Shown here one piece after another: positions 8,523 to 19,534 of a stretch of DNA of 64,000 bases. The stretch spans positions 62,001 through 126,000 of the forward strand of contig NZ_FMZX01000007.1 of the NCBI RefSeq assembly GCF_900101615.1. The letters are read 5' to 3'. Origin of the DNA: Belnapia rosea (lineage in GTDB: Bacteria; Pseudomonadota; Alphaproteobacteria; Acetobacterales; Acetobacteraceae). The notes beneath the pieces were generated by a model, which saw only the letters and a program-made list of their open reading frames with translations, was not told where the DNA came from and did no database searches. Position 1 is the first letter of the stretch. Every line of letters begins with the position of its first letter. The position numbers and the translations under genes were made by a program.

Positions 8523-10154
8523 ATGGATGCCGACAGCTTCGACTATGTCATCGTGGGATCGGGCGCCGCCGGCTCCGTCCTCGCCAACCGGCTGAGCGCC
8601 GATCCGGGCATCACTGTCTGCGTGCTGGAGGCAGGCCCGCCGGACCGCAACCCCTTCATCCATATCCCGGCCGGCTTCATCAAGACGCTGGTCGACCCCG
8701 GCGTGACCTGGCAGTTCAAGACCGAGCCGCTGCCGATGACCGGCGGGCGGCGCATCAGCACGACGCAGGGGCGGACGCTCGGCGGCTCCTCCTCGGTGAA
8801 CGGCATGGTCTACAACCGCGGACAGCCCGCCGATCTCGACAACTGGGCGCAGCGTGGCAACCGGGGCTGGGGCTATGCCGACTGCCTGCCCTACTACCGG
8901 CGCAGCGAGAACCGCATCGGTGAGGGCGACCACTCGCGCGGCCGCAACGAGGACGGCATCCCGGTCACCGACATGGACTGGATCAACCCGGTCTCGGAGG
9001 CCTTCATCGAGGGCTGCGTGGGCCTCGGCATCCCCCGCGCCCTCGACTACAACAGCGGCGACCAGGCCGGCGTCGGCTATTTCCAGCGCGCCATCCGCAA
9101 CGGGCGGCGCGTCTCGGCGGCGCGGGCCTTCCTCAAGCCGGCGATGCGGCGGCCCAATCTCGAGGTGCGGACCAATGCGCGGGCCAGCGCCATCCTCTTC
9201 GAGGGCAAGCGTGCCGTCGGCATCCGCTACCTTGCCGCCCGCGGCGCCCCGCCACGCGAGGTGCGGGCGCGGCGCGAGGTCATCCTCTCCGCCGGCACGG
9301 TGAACACGGCGCGGCTGCTGCAGGTCTCGGGCGTCGGGCCGGTGGATTTGCTGGAGCGGCTCGGCGTGCCGGTCGTGCATGCGCTGCGCGGCGTCGGCGC
9401 CAATTTCCGCGACCACTACGCCTCGCGCTTCGTCATGCGGGCGAAGCCGGGCGTCGAGACGCTGAACCAGCTCGGCCGCGGCATGAAGCTCGGGGTGCAG
9501 ATCGCCCGCTGGGGGCTGCGCCGGCCCAGCATCCTCGCCACCGCGCCCTCGCACGTCCATGTCTTCTGGAAGAGCTTCGAGGGGCTCGACATGCCCGATC
9601 TGCAATGCGTCTTTACCCCCGGCTCCTATGTCGAGGGCAAGGTCTATGTGCTGGACGACTATCCGGGCGTCACGGCCGGCGCTTGGCAGCACCGGCCGGA
9701 GAGCACCGGCTGGGTCACCGCCCGCAGCACCGATGTCTTCGAGGACCCGGTGATCAACCCGAACTACCTCTCCGACCCGATGGATGTGCGCGTCCATCTC
9801 GGCGGCATGCGGCTGGTGCGGCGGATGCTGAACACGCCGGAGCTGGCGCGGTACCTGGAGGCCGAGACCCTGCCCGGCTCCCAGGCGCAGACCGACGATG
9901 AGCTGCTCGACTTCGCCAAGCGCAACGGCAGCACCACATACCACCTGATCGGCACCGCTCGCATGGGGCCCGAGACCGACCCGAGCGCCGTCGTCAGCGA
10001 CCGGCTGCTGGTGCATGGCATGCAGGGGCTGCGCATCGTCGATGCCTCGATCATGCCGAGCATGCCCTCCGCCAATACCTATGCGACGACGCTGATGATC
10101 GCCGAGAAGGCAGCGGACTTCATCCTCGGACGCCAGGCGGCCGAGGCCGCCTGA
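8523..10154 (+). CDS. GMC-family FAD-dependent oxidoreductase (choline dehydrogenase-like)
   Basis: 543 residues. FAD-binding GxGxxG motif at about residues 12-17 (GSGAAGS), GMC signature GRTLGGSSSVNGMVYNRG at about 83-100, and a C-terminal domain with the catalytic pair His in TTYHLIGTARMG and Asn in PSANTYATTLMIAEKAAD. It oxidises an alcohol to an aldehyde or acid with electrons passed to a membrane acceptor. Last gene of the four-enzyme operon; it converges on a TRAP receptor gene 9 nt away. The actual alcohol is unknown. Confidence 0.87.
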   Translation: MDADSFDYVIVGSGAAGSVLANRLSADPGITVCVLEAGPPDRNPFIHIPAGFIKTLVDPGVTWQFKTEPLPMTGGRRISTTQGRTLGGSSSVNGMVYNRGQPADLDNWAQRGNRGWGYADCLPYYRRSENRIGEGDHSRGRNEDGIPVTDMDWINPVSEAFIEGCVGLGIPRALDYNSGDQAGVGYFQRAIRNGRRVSAARAFLKPAMRRPNLEVRTNARASAILFEGKRAVGIRYLAARGAPPREVRARREVILSAGTVNTARLLQVSGVGPVDLLERLGVPVVHALRGVGANFRDHYASRFVMRAKPGVETLNQLGRGMKLGVQIARWGLRRPSILATAPSHVHVFWKSFEGLDMPDLQCVFTPGSYVEGKVYVLDDYPGVTAGAWQHRPESTGWVTARSTDVFEDPVINPNYLSDPMDVRVHLGGMRLVRRMLNTPELARYLEAETLPGSQAQTDDELLDFAKRNGSTTYHLIGTARMGPETDPSAVVSDRLLVHGMQGLRIVDASIMPSMPSANTYATTLMIAEKAADFILGRQAAEAA

Positions 10155-10163
10155 CGGAGCCGG

Positions 10164-11255
10164 TCAGCGCTGCGAGGTCGTCACCGCGACGAAATTCGCG
10201 GCGCTGTCCTCCGCCACGCGGAACCACTGGCTCTGCTCCAGCCGGAACCGGTCCCAATGCTCGTGGATGCGCTTGAAGCGGGCATTCTGCGCCCCGAGCT
10301 CGGCATAGAGTTCCTGCGCCGCCTTGTAGAGTGCCGCCATCACCTCCCGCGGATAGGGGCGGAGCAGGGTGCCGCCGGCCACCAGCCGCCGCAGCGCCGC
10401 CGGGTTGACCACGTCGTACTTTGCCGTCGTCGCATGCCAGGCCTCGGCGCATGCCGTCTCCAGCATGGACTGATAGGCCTTCGGCAGCCCCTCCCAGACG
10501 CGCTGATTGACGATGAAGTCAGTGCTCGGCCCGATCTCCTGGAAGCCTGGATAGTAATAGAATTTGGCCACCTGGCCGAAGCCGAGCTTCTCGTCGTCAT
10601 AGGGGCCGATATATTCGGCCGCGTCGATGACGCCCCGCTCCAGCGCCGGGTAGATGTCGGAAGGCGCGATCTGCTGCGGGATGACGCCGAGCTTCGCCAT
10701 CACGCTGCCGCCCAAGCCGGCGATGCGGAATTTGAGCCCCTTCAGGTCGTCGACCGTCCTGATCTCCTTCTTCAGCCAGCCGCCCATCTGCGCCCCGGTG
10801 CAGGCGGCCGGGATGGCGACCACGCCCTGGTCGCGGAACACCTCCCGCAGCTGGTCGCGCCCGCCGGCATAGTTCAGCCAGGCGAACATCGCCCGGCTCG
10901 GCATGCCCCAGGGCAGCGTGGTGCTGATGGCGAGGCTCGGGTCCTTGCCGAAGTAGAAGAGGCTGGCGGTGAGGCCGCACTCGACCGAGCCCTGCCCCAC
11001 CGCATCCATGATCTGCAGGGCGGGCACGATCTCGCCCGGGCCGGAGACGGTGATCTCGAAGGCGCCGTCCGACATCTCCCGCACCCGGCGCGCCACGATC
11101 TCGGCCGCCCCGTAGAGCGTGTCGAGAGTCTTTGGAAAGCTGTTCGGGCAGCGCCAGCGGATGCGCGGCTGGGCGCCGGCGAGGTTGGGGCTGGCGAGCG
11201 TGGCGGCGCCGGCAAATCCGGCGATCCCGCCCGCGAGGGCGCGGCGGCGTTGCAT
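10164..11255 (-). CDS. TRAP transporter substrate-binding protein, DctP/TakP-like
   Basis: 363 residues. A leading QRRRAL and alanine-rich stretch is a Sec/Tat-like signal ending near AGAQP. The mature part is a DctP-type TRAP receptor; KGLKFRIAGLGG contains the Arg that usually pairs with the ligand carboxylate, and SFPKTLDTLYGAAE resembles 2-oxo-acid binding TakP. No DctQ or DctM permease gene is visible in this window, so it is an orphan receptor here. Its convergence on the GMC gene and the Bug gene on the other side suggest import of a carboxylate linked to the 5.5-10 kb operon (inference). Confidence 0.86.
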   Translation of the reverse strand: MQRRRALAGGIAGFAGAATLASPNLAGAQPRIRWRCPNSFPKTLDTLYGAAEIVARRVREMSDGAFEITVSGPGEIVPALQIMDAVGQGSVECGLTASLFYFGKDPSLAISTTLPWGMPSRAMFAWLNYAGGRDQLREVFRDQGVVAIPAACTGAQMGGWLKKEIRTVDDLKGLKFRIAGLGGSVMAKLGVIPQQIAPSDIYPALERGVIDAAEYIGPYDDEKLGFGQVAKFYYYPGFQEIGPSTDFIVNQRVWEGLPKAYQSMLETACAEAWHATTAKYDVVNPAALRRLVAGGTLLRPYPREVMAALYKAAQELYAELGAQNARFKRIHEHWDRFRLEQSQWFRVAEDSAANFVAVTTSQR

Positions 11256-11384
11256 ATGAACTTTTCTCCCTGGTCCCGCCCCTCATGACGGGGGCATGGG
11301 CCGAGGATAAGGCGGCAACACCTTCCGTTGCTACGCCGGAAGCGCCCCTTTGAGTCGGCATCGCATCCTGTCAAGCTTCGCCCC

Positions 11385-12635
11385 ATGAGCAGCAACGCCC
11401 CGCGCCATATCCGCCTTACCTCGCATCCCGAGCCACAGGCCCATCGCTGGCCGCTGCGCTGGGCGGCACCGACGCCGGCCGAGCGCGGCCCGGTCATCGG
11501 CTCCGTCACCCGCCCCTCCGACCGCAATGTCATCGGCACCCATGGGGGCTCCTACTCGCTCTACCGGGCGCTCGCCGTCTCGGCCGGCGCGCTCTCGCCT
11601 CTGCAGCGGCCCGACCTCGCCAATACCCACCCGGTCACGGAGATCGGCCCCTACCCCCAATGGACGGAGCCGGGGCGGATCGTCTCGCTCGACCCCTGGG
11701 GCCATGTCGTCGGCCAGGTCTTCGGCGATGCCATCGGCGAGGGGATCGATATCCGGCCGACCATCGCCATCACCCGTGCCCGGCTGAACATGGCCGAGCT
11801 GAACGCCCTGATGGGCGCCGGCGCCCTCGCACCGGATGGCGAGGTGCTGCATGGCAATGGGGATGTCTCGGTCACCAAGGCGGCGATCGACCCGGTCTGG
11901 TGGCTGCCCGGCATCGCCGAGCGCTTCGGCGTCCCGGAACACGCGCTGCGGCGCACCCTATTCGAGCAGACCGGGGGCATGTACCCGGAGCTCGTCACCC
12001 GCCCCGACCTCTCGGTCTTCCTGCCGCCCGTCGGCGGCATCACCGCCTATATCTTCGGCGACCCGCGGGCGCTGGCCGACCGCCATACCCGCCTCGCCTG
12101 CCGGGTGCATGACGAGTGCAACGGCTCCGACGTCTTCGGGTCCGACATCTGCACCTGCCGCCCCTATCTCATCCAGGGCATCGAGGAGGGCATCCGGGCG
12201 GCGCAGGAGGGCGGCGTCGGCCTCGTCGTCTACAACCGCAAGGAGGGACGGGCACTCGGCGAGGTGACGAAATTCCTCGTCTACAACGCCCGCAAGCGCC
12301 AGGAGGGCGGCGACCAGGCCGCCACCTATTTCGAGCGCACCGAATGCGTCGCCGGCGTGCAGGATGCCCGCTTCCAGCAGCTGATGCCTGATGTGCTGCA
12401 CTGGCTGGGCGTGACGCGCATCCACCGCCTCATCTCCATGTCCAACATGAAGTACGACGCCATGGTGGAGCAGGGGATCGAGGTGCTGGAGCGCGTGCCC
12501 ATCCCGCCCGACCGCATCCCGCCCGATGCGGCCGTCGAGATGGAGGCGAAGAAGGCGGCCGGCTACTTCGCCCCCGAGGCCCCGAGCCCCGCCGACCTCG
12601 CCCGCACCGTCGGCCGGCCGCTGGAGAGCATGTGA
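11385..12635 (+). CDS. URC1-type GTP cyclohydrolase II-like protein (uracil catabolism)
   Basis: 416 residues, about twice the length of RibA. Residues ~215-390 hold the GTP cyclohydrolase II domain. The zinc ligands are kept as C245-x10-C256-T-C258, followed by VVYNRKEGRALGE, which replaces the canonical YLRQEGRGIGL loop. The N-terminal ~200 residues are specific to the URC1/RibA-like branch. In the yeast Lachancea kluyveri, URC1 is required for growth on uracil. Here it sits 4 nt into URC4 (DUF1688) and upstream of a uracil phosphoribosyltransferase, the gene set of that pathway. A role in riboflavin synthesis is unlikely because no other rib gene is nearby. The exact reaction is not established. 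Confidence 0.8.
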   Translation: MSSNAPRHIRLTSHPEPQAHRWPLRWAAPTPAERGPVIGSVTRPSDRNVIGTHGGSYSLYRALAVSAGALSPLQRPDLANTHPVTEIGPYPQWTEPGRIVSLDPWGHVVGQVFGDAIGEGIDIRPTIAITRARLNMAELNALMGAGALAPDGEVLHGNGDVSVTKAAIDPVWWLPGIAERFGVPEHALRRTLFEQTGGMYPELVTRPDLSVFLPPVGGITAYIFGDPRALADRHTRLACRVHDECNGSDVFGSDICTCRPYLIQGIEEGIRAAQEGGVGLVVYNRKEGRALGEVTKFLVYNARKRQEGGDQAATYFERTECVAGVQDARFQQLMPDVLHWLGVTRIHRLISMSNMKYDAMVEQGIEVLERVPIPPDRIPPDAAVEMEAKKAAGYFAPEAPSPADLARTVGRPLESM

Positions 12636-13783
12636 CCGACCTCCTGTCGCCGGAGGCGGTGCGCGAGCGCTGCGGGGATCTCTATACCCTCGCGCAGCAG
12701 GGCAGGCTCGATGGCTGGACCCTCGACCTGGGCCGCCTGCCCGCCACGGCCGATTTCGTGGCGAGGGTGGTTCGGGAGAACTATCCGGACCTCGTGGTCC
12801 CTTTCCACGCCCGCTGGCGCCATTTCACAGTGGGCGGCCTGGACCGCTGGGCTGCCCTTCGCGGCCGCGATCCGCGGATGGCCTTCGACCTCGCCATCAC
12901 CTCCGTCCTGCTCGATGCCGGCGCCGGCATGGCATGGCGCTACCACGAAGCGGAAACCGGTCAGGTCTTCGCCCGCTCCGAGGGCCTCGCCGTCGCCAGC
13001 CTGCGGATGTTCGCCGCCGGTGCCTTCGCCGCGGATGGGCGCAGCGCCCGCGCCGATGCCGCCCGCCTCGCCAAGCTCACCGCCGCGGACCTCGCCACCG
13101 GCTTCCAGGCGGGGCCCGAGAACCCGCTGATCGGCCTCGAAGGCCGTGCCGCCCTGCTCCGGCGCCTGGGCGAGGCCGTGGCCGCCTCGCCCGCCATCTT
13201 CGCCGGCCGTCCCGGTGGCCTGTTCGACCACCTCGCCGCCCAGGCCGAAGGCGGCACCCTCCCCGCCCGCGCCATCCTCATCGCCATCCTGCACCATCTC
13301 GGCACCATCTGGCCCGGCCGCGCCGGCTTCGGCGATGCTTGGCCGCATCCCGCCATCACCGCGCCGGACGGGCTGGTGCCCTTCCATAAGCTCTCCCAGT
13401 GGCTAGCCTATTCGTTGATCGAGCCGTTGGAAGAGGCCGGCCTCCGCGTCACCGGGATCGATGCGCTGACCGGCCTGCCGGAATATCGCAATGGAGGCCT
13501 CTTCCTCGATATGGGCGTCCTCCGCCTCGCCGACCCCACGGATGGCGCCCGGGCGCATGAGCCAGGCTCCCCGCTGATCGTCGGCTGGCGGGCGTTGACC
13601 GTCACCCTGCTGGACGCCATCGCCCCGCTCGTCCGCACCCGCCTCGGCGTTGCCGCCGAGGCATTCCCGCTGGCCCGCGTGCTGGAAGGCGGCACCTGGT
13701 GGGCCGGCCGCCGCCTCGCCGCCGAGCGCCGCGCCGATGGCGGCCCGCCACTCCGCATCGCCAGCGATGGCACCGTCTTCTAA
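12632..13783 (+). CDS. URC4/Urg3 family protein (DUF1688)
   Basis: 383 residues. It matches the URC4/Urg3 family by its N-terminus (SPEAVRERCGDLYTLA), the RWRHFTVGG segment and the C-terminal GGTWWAGRRLA. URC4 is needed for uracil catabolism in yeast but its chemistry is unknown; there are no obvious cofactor motifs or membrane segments. The start overlaps the URC1-like stop (ATGTGA context), so the two proteins are translationally coupled and probably act in consecutive steps on a UMP-derived intermediate. Confidence 0.83.
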   Translation: MTDLLSPEAVRERCGDLYTLAQQGRLDGWTLDLGRLPATADFVARVVRENYPDLVVPFHARWRHFTVGGLDRWAALRGRDPRMAFDLAITSVLLDAGAGMAWRYHEAETGQVFARSEGLAVASLRMFAAGAFAADGRSARADAARLAKLTAADLATGFQAGPENPLIGLEGRAALLRRLGEAVAASPAIFAGRPGGLFDHLAAQAEGGTLPARAILIAILHHLGTIWPGRAGFGDAWPHPAITAPDGLVPFHKLSQWLAYSLIEPLEEAGLRVTGIDALTGLPEYRNGGLFLDMGVLRLADPTDGARAHEPGSPLIVGWRALTVTLLDAIAPLVRTRLGVAAEAFPLARVLEGGTWWAGRRLAAERRADGGPPLRIASDGTVF

Positions 13784-13857
13784 AGCCAGCCCGATGGCTG
13801 TAGCGCCAAGCGCAGAAGGGCCTGAAGCGGCCCGCCAAGCATGAAAGGTCAGGCCCG

Positions 13858-14487
13858 ATGCGCCAGGTCCATGTCGTCCGCCACCCGCTGGTGCAGCACA
13901 AGCTCTCCCTCATGCGCAGCGCGGAGCGCTCCACCCAGGGCTTCCGCCGCCTGCTGAACGAGATCGGCATGCTGCTGGCCTATGAGGTGACGCGCGACCT
14001 TCCTCTCGAGGAGGTCGAGATCGACACTCCGCTGGCGCGGATGAAGACGCCCCTCCTCTCGGGCAAGAAGCTGGTCTTCGCCCCCATCCTCCGCGCTGGC
14101 ATGGGCTTCGTCGACGGGATGCTCGACCTCGTCCCCTCCGCCCGCATCGCCCATATCGGCCTCTACCGCGATCCGAAGACGCTCCAGGCCGTCGAGTACT
14201 ACTTCAAGGCTCCGCCCGACGTGGCCGAGCGCCTTGTCGTGGTGCTGGACCCGATGCTGGCGACCGCCAACAGCGCCGTCGCCGCGGTGGACCGGCTGAA
14301 GGAGCGTGGCTGCCGGGAGCTTCGACTCGTCTGCCTGCTCGCAGCGCCCGAGGGAATCGAGCGCTTCCATGGCGCCCATCCCGAAGTGCCGGTCTGGACT
14401 GCGGCGATCGACAGCCATCTCGACAGCCACGGCTACATCGTCCCCGGCCTCGGCGATGCCGGGGACCGCATGTTTGGAACACGTTAG
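13858..14487 (+). CDS. upp: Uracil phosphoribosyltransferase (URC6 role)
   Basis: 209 residues, the usual length. Converts uracil plus PRPP to UMP in the cytosol. The PRPP-binding loop is at 131-140, [10 protein letters not shown]; the common sequence is DPMLATGGSA or DPMLATGNSA, so one loop glycine is alanine here. The C-terminal [16 protein letters not shown] uracil-binding segment is intact. It lies 74 nt downstream of URC4 in the same direction. In the URC pathway this enzyme performs the entry step. The GAAAGG upstream of ATG 13858 is a fair ribosome binding site. Confidence 0.92.
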   Translation: MRQVHVVRHPLVQHKLSLMRSAERSTQGFRRLLNEIGMLLAYEVTRDLPLEEVEIDTPLARMKTPLLSGKKLVFAPILRAGMGFVDGMLDLVPSARIAHIGLYRDPKTLQAVEYYFKAPPDVAERLVVVLDPMLATANSAVAAVDRLKERGCRELRLVCLLAAPEGIERFHGAHPEVPVWTAAIDSHLDSHGYIVPGLGDAGDRMFGTR

Positions 14488-14600
14488 CGGGAAGTGTACG
14501 GTGATGGACCAGTCATCTGGACCACCCTGGGGCAATCTGCCATTGAGGTTACGTCCATAGATACACAACTCTTGTGCGGCAGGCTGCATACCCAGGAATC

Positions 14601-15041
14601 ATGTCCCGCAAACCCAAGAATCGTCCACACCGCCGCGGTCGCCAATGCGCCGCCCTGCCCTTCCGGCAGGCGGATGGCGAGACGCAGGTCATGCTCGTCA
14701 CCAGCCGGGAGACGCGGCGCTGGGTGCTGCCCAAGGGCTGGACGGAGAAGTGCGGCGGGTCGAAGCAGGCCGAGCGCGAGGCCTATGAGGAAGCCGGCAT
14801 CCGCGGCCGCATCACCGCGGAGCCGATCGGCGCCTATGCCTATCCGAAGCGGCTGCCGGACGGCGCCACCGTGACCTGCGAAGTGGATGTCTTCCCCCTC
14901 GCCGTCGATGAGCTGCTGGATGACTGGCCGGAGAAGTCCCAGCGGGAACGCCGCTGGTTCACCCTTCCCCAGGCTGCCATGGCGGTGCAGGAAGGCGGCC
15001 TGGTCACCCTGATGCTGAGCCTCGCCCAGCCCGAGGCCTGA
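14601..15041 (+). CDS. Nudix hydrolase
   Basis: 146 residues. A Nudix fold with the core REAYEEAGI preceded by WVLPKGW. The upstream Glu of the classic G-x5-E-x7-REUxEE box is missing (GGSKQAE precedes the core, one residue short), a feature of a DIPP-like alphaproteobacterial subgroup. It hydrolyses a nucleoside or inositol diphosphate linked to another moiety; the substrate is not predictable. ATG 14601 is chosen with AGGA just upstream; an upstream in-frame start at 14574 gives a non-conserved extension. It ends one base before the convergent AhpD-like gene. Confidence 0.82.
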   Translation: MSRKPKNRPHRRGRQCAALPFRQADGETQVMLVTSRETRRWVLPKGWTEKCGGSKQAEREAYEEAGIRGRITAEPIGAYAYPKRLPDGATVTCEVDVFPLAVDELLDDWPEKSQRERRWFTLPQAAMAVQEGGLVTLMLSLAQPEA

Positions 15042-15389
15042 TCAGCCCGCAGTTTCCTCCGCCGCGTCCAGCGCATGCAGCGCATAGGTGAAGGCCGCGC
15101 CCGCATTCAGCGCGATCGCCACGCCGAGCGCCTCGGCGATCTCCGCCTTGCTGGCGCCGGCCGTCTTCGCCTTCCGCACATGCGCATCGATGCAGCCATC
15201 GCAGCGGGTGGTGATGGCGACCGCCAACGCGATCAACTCCCGCGTCTTGGCATCGAGATGCTGGGTGGTGGCGGCGCCGCGGCTCAGCGCGCCGAAGCCC
15301 TTCACCAGCTCGGGATGCAGCGCGGTGAGTTCCTTGCCCTGTGCCCGCGCGGCGGCGTTGTAGGCATCCCAGTCCTTGATGGCGCTCAC
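15042..15389 (-). CDS. Carboxymuconolactone decarboxylase / AhpD-like protein
   Basis: 115 residues. The AhpD-like helical fold with redox motif C63-x2-C66 (RCDGCIDAH) followed by His70. The family includes peroxidase-supporting disulfide reductases and carboxymuconolactone decarboxylases; the CxxC points to the thiol-redox (AhpD) branch. GTG start at 15389 with GGGAGA 7 nt upstream is preferred to the longer reading frame, which has no ribosome binding site. It lies downstream of clpA but behind a hairpin, so is probably a separate unit. Confidence 0.8.
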   Translation of the reverse strand: MSAIKDWDAYNAAARAQGKELTALHPELVKGFGALSRGAATTQHLDAKTRELIALAVAITTRCDGCIDAHVRKAKTAGASKAEIAEALGVAIALNAGAAFTYALHALDAAEETAG

Positions 15390-15409
15390 TGGCTTCTCCC
15401 CAAATGGAA

Positions 15410-15439
15410 ACGGGCGCAGAGGATGTCCCCCGCGCCCGT
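15410..15439 (-). terminator. Terminator hairpin after clpA
   Basis: Perfect 8-bp arms ACGGGCGC and GCGCCCGT separated by 14 nt, followed on the minus strand by TTCCATTT. Located 28 nt after the clpA stop and just before the AhpD-like start codon. Confidence 0.5.
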
Positions 15440-15467
15440 CCAATCTCCCAGAGAGAGAGGTGGAGCG

Positions 15468-17822
<2,355 letters not shown>

Positions 17823-18048
17823 GCTTAGCGACGCTCCCCGATGGAACCCAACAGGACTGGAACATCCAGGCCCACGGGTGGGTTTCCGCTGAAAATGCCA
17901 ACAGTGGATGAACCGATGGCGATGATGCCGATGATCTGGGGTGCTCGGCCAGAGCGAACGAGCCCCCCATTCGGCGGGGTGGCAGTCTTGTGACGGCACT
18001 TCGCAGCACCGCTTCGAGAGGAGGCACCAGGTGGAGTGCCCGGCACCG

Positions 18049-18411
18049 TCATTCCTTTTCGATCGTGCACTGGAGGGGGTGCTGGTTCTGCCGGGCCAGG
18101 TCCATCACCTGGGTGACCTTGGTCTCCGCCACCTCATAGGTATAGACCCCGCACACGCCGACCCCGCGCCGATGGACATGCAGCATGATCCGTGTGGCCT
18201 CCTCCCGGTTCTTCTGGAAGAAGCGTTCGAGGACATGCACGACGAATTCCATCGGCGTGTAGTCGTCGTTCAGCATCAGGACCTTGTACATGGCCGGCTT
18301 CTTGGTGCGCGGCCGGGTCTTCACGACGACGCCGGTGTTCGGCGTGGTCTCCCCGGGTGGTGTGCCGGGTGGGGTGGCCCCTTCGATCAACAGCTTGTCC
18401 TGAGCGCTCAT
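18049..18411 (-). CDS. clpS: ATP-dependent Clp protease adaptor ClpS
   Basis: 120 residues. Core starts near residue 40 with [17 protein letters not shown] and includes the N-degron pocket and [21 protein letters not shown], all typical of ClpS. It delivers proteins with N-terminal aromatic or leucine residues to ClpAP. The first ~38 residues are Pro/Thr-rich and probably disordered. clpA follows on the same strand. The 226 nt between them hold no further ORF I would support, so clpA may also have its own promoter. Confidence 0.96.
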   Translation of the reverse strand: MSAQDKLLIEGATPPGTPPGETTPNTGVVVKTRPRTKKPAMYKVLMLNDDYTPMEFVVHVLERFFQKNREEATRIMLHVHRRGVGVCGVYTYEVAETKVTQVMDLARQNQHPLQCTIEKE

Positions 18412-18668
18412 GGGGTTCCTGGTGGTCAGGCCTCGCCTGCCTTCGGGCATCCGGGCTGACCGGGCAACCGGCCCGGCCTGCTGGACAGGATATCGCCCCC
18501 GATGGCGCGAGGTGAAGGGCCAAGCGGGGTCATGGCGCAGGATATGGGCTGCGGGCCGTGCCGGAAAAGGCCCCAAAACGGCGAGGGCCCGGCCCGGCAC
18601 CCCCGCAAGCGGGGTATGCCGGGGCCGGGCCCCGCAAGCCTGCGGCCCCGAAGGGCCGGGCCGGTCGA
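18412..18668. other. Intergenic region between clpS and the phasin gene
   Basis: No gene supported. It holds the upstream region of clpS and the phasin terminator hairpin described separately. Confidence 0.6.
18585..18632 (-). terminator. Terminator hairpin of the phasin gene
   Basis: Long GC-rich hairpin: outer arms GGGCCCGGCCCGGCA (18585-18599) and TGCCGGGGCCGGGCCC (18617-18632), with an inner CCCC/GGGG stem. On the minus strand it is followed by CGTTTTGG. It lies 37 nt past the phasin stop. Confidence 0.6.
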
Positions 18669-19190
18669 TCAGGCCGCGATCGGCTTCGACATCGTCTCGA
18701 CCGCCAGCGTCATGCGGGCGGAGAGCGGCGCGAAGGTGGCCTCGGCCAGCTTCAGCGAGGCCTCCTGCAGCTTCGTGCTCTCGGCCAGGGCCTTCTCCAT
18801 CGCGGTGCGCGCGTAGGAGGTCTGGATCTCGGTGGCCTCCTTCAGGCTCTTCACCGCCGCAAGCGCCTTGGCGCTGGCGATCGCGTGCTCGCTCAGGCCC
18901 TGCATCATGGCCAGGGTCTGCTTGGAGAGGTCCTGCACGCCGGTCATGTAGACCTGCGCGGCCTTCGCCATCGCCTCGGCATTGCCGCGGCTGAACTCGG
19001 CGGCCTGCTCGGCTGCCTTCATCATGCCCTCGGTAGCCTTCGTTGCCTGTTCCATCGTCTTCTCCATCGTCGCATGCGCCGGGGCGGCGCCATCCTGGAC
19101 CAGCTTCTGGGTCTTGTTGGCGCCGCTCGCGGCGGCTTCGTTCACCAGCTTCTTGACATCGGCCAGCTTGGCCTCGGAAACCACTGCCAT
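18669..19190 (-). CDS. Phasin (polyhydroxyalkanoate granule-associated protein)
   Basis: 173 residues, mostly amphipathic helix rich in Ala, Glu, Lys and Met, with the phasin signature region [21 protein letters not shown] and a coiled-coil propensity throughout. Phasins coat polyhydroxybutyrate granules and limit their size. ATG 19190 has GAGGAG 8 nt upstream. Two CTGC/GCAG-type palindromes around the likely promoter suggest repression by PhaR when no granules are present. The PHA synthase genes are not in this window. Confidence 0.88.
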   Translation of the reverse strand: MAVVSEAKLADVKKLVNEAAASGANKTQKLVQDGAAPAHATMEKTMEQATKATEGMMKAAEQAAEFSRGNAEAMAKAAQVYMTGVQDLSKQTLAMMQGLSEHAIASAKALAAVKSLKEATEIQTSYARTAMEKALAESTKLQEASLKLAEATFAPLSARMTLAVETMSKPIAA

Positions 19191-19254
19191 CGCCTTGCTC
19201 CTCAATGGGTCGCGGCGCGGCCAGGCTTGCGTCGAGCCTCGGTGCCTCGCCATT

Positions 19255-19269
19255 TGCTGCATTGCAGCA
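19255..19269. promoter_or_regulatory. PhaR-type operator 1
   Basis: Perfect palindrome TGCTGC-ATT-GCAGCA, containing the CTGC-N3-GCAG motif known for PhaR of Rhodobacter and Paracoccus. It covers the predicted transcription start region of the phasin gene. Confidence 0.55.
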
Positions 19270-19275
19270 TGGCTC

Positions 19276-19304
19276 TAGTAGAATCTTGGCTTAATGAATT
19301 GCAA
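19276..19304 (-). promoter_or_regulatory. Candidate phasin promoter
   Basis: On the minus strand, TTGCAA (19299-19304), 17-nt spacer, CTACTA (19276-19281). It lies between two PhaR-type palindromes and 86 nt upstream of the phasin start codon, in the only AT-rich stretch of this region. Confidence 0.45.
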
Positions 19305-19310
19305 GCTTAA

Positions 19311-19325
19311 TTTTGCAGTGCAGCA
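19311..19325. promoter_or_regulatory. PhaR-type operator 2 (imperfect)
   Basis: TTTTGC-AGT-GCAGCA, sharing one full half-site with operator 1 and centred 56 bp away. It lies upstream of the predicted -35. Weaker than operator 1. Confidence 0.4.
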
Positions 19326-19534
19326 TAACCCAGGGTAACCGGCTCGCGATCAGGATGCCGATGAATCCGTCCCGGCCCACGAGATTCACAACCATAGGTT
19401 AAAGGAAGCTGGTAACCCTTTGCTTTCTGCTGGTTCTCTTTCCATTCCCGTGGACAACCGAGCCGGCTCGATCGTAGCTTATAGTCGATTCGCAGGTCGG
19501 CCGGGGGGCATGGGCCGCGTATCGGGGGAATGGT

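Noticed and set aside
19428-19448. Second LexA-like site (GTTC-N7-ATTC) before the DD-carboxypeptidase
   Set aside because: One mismatch in the second half and no promoter overlap; expected by chance.
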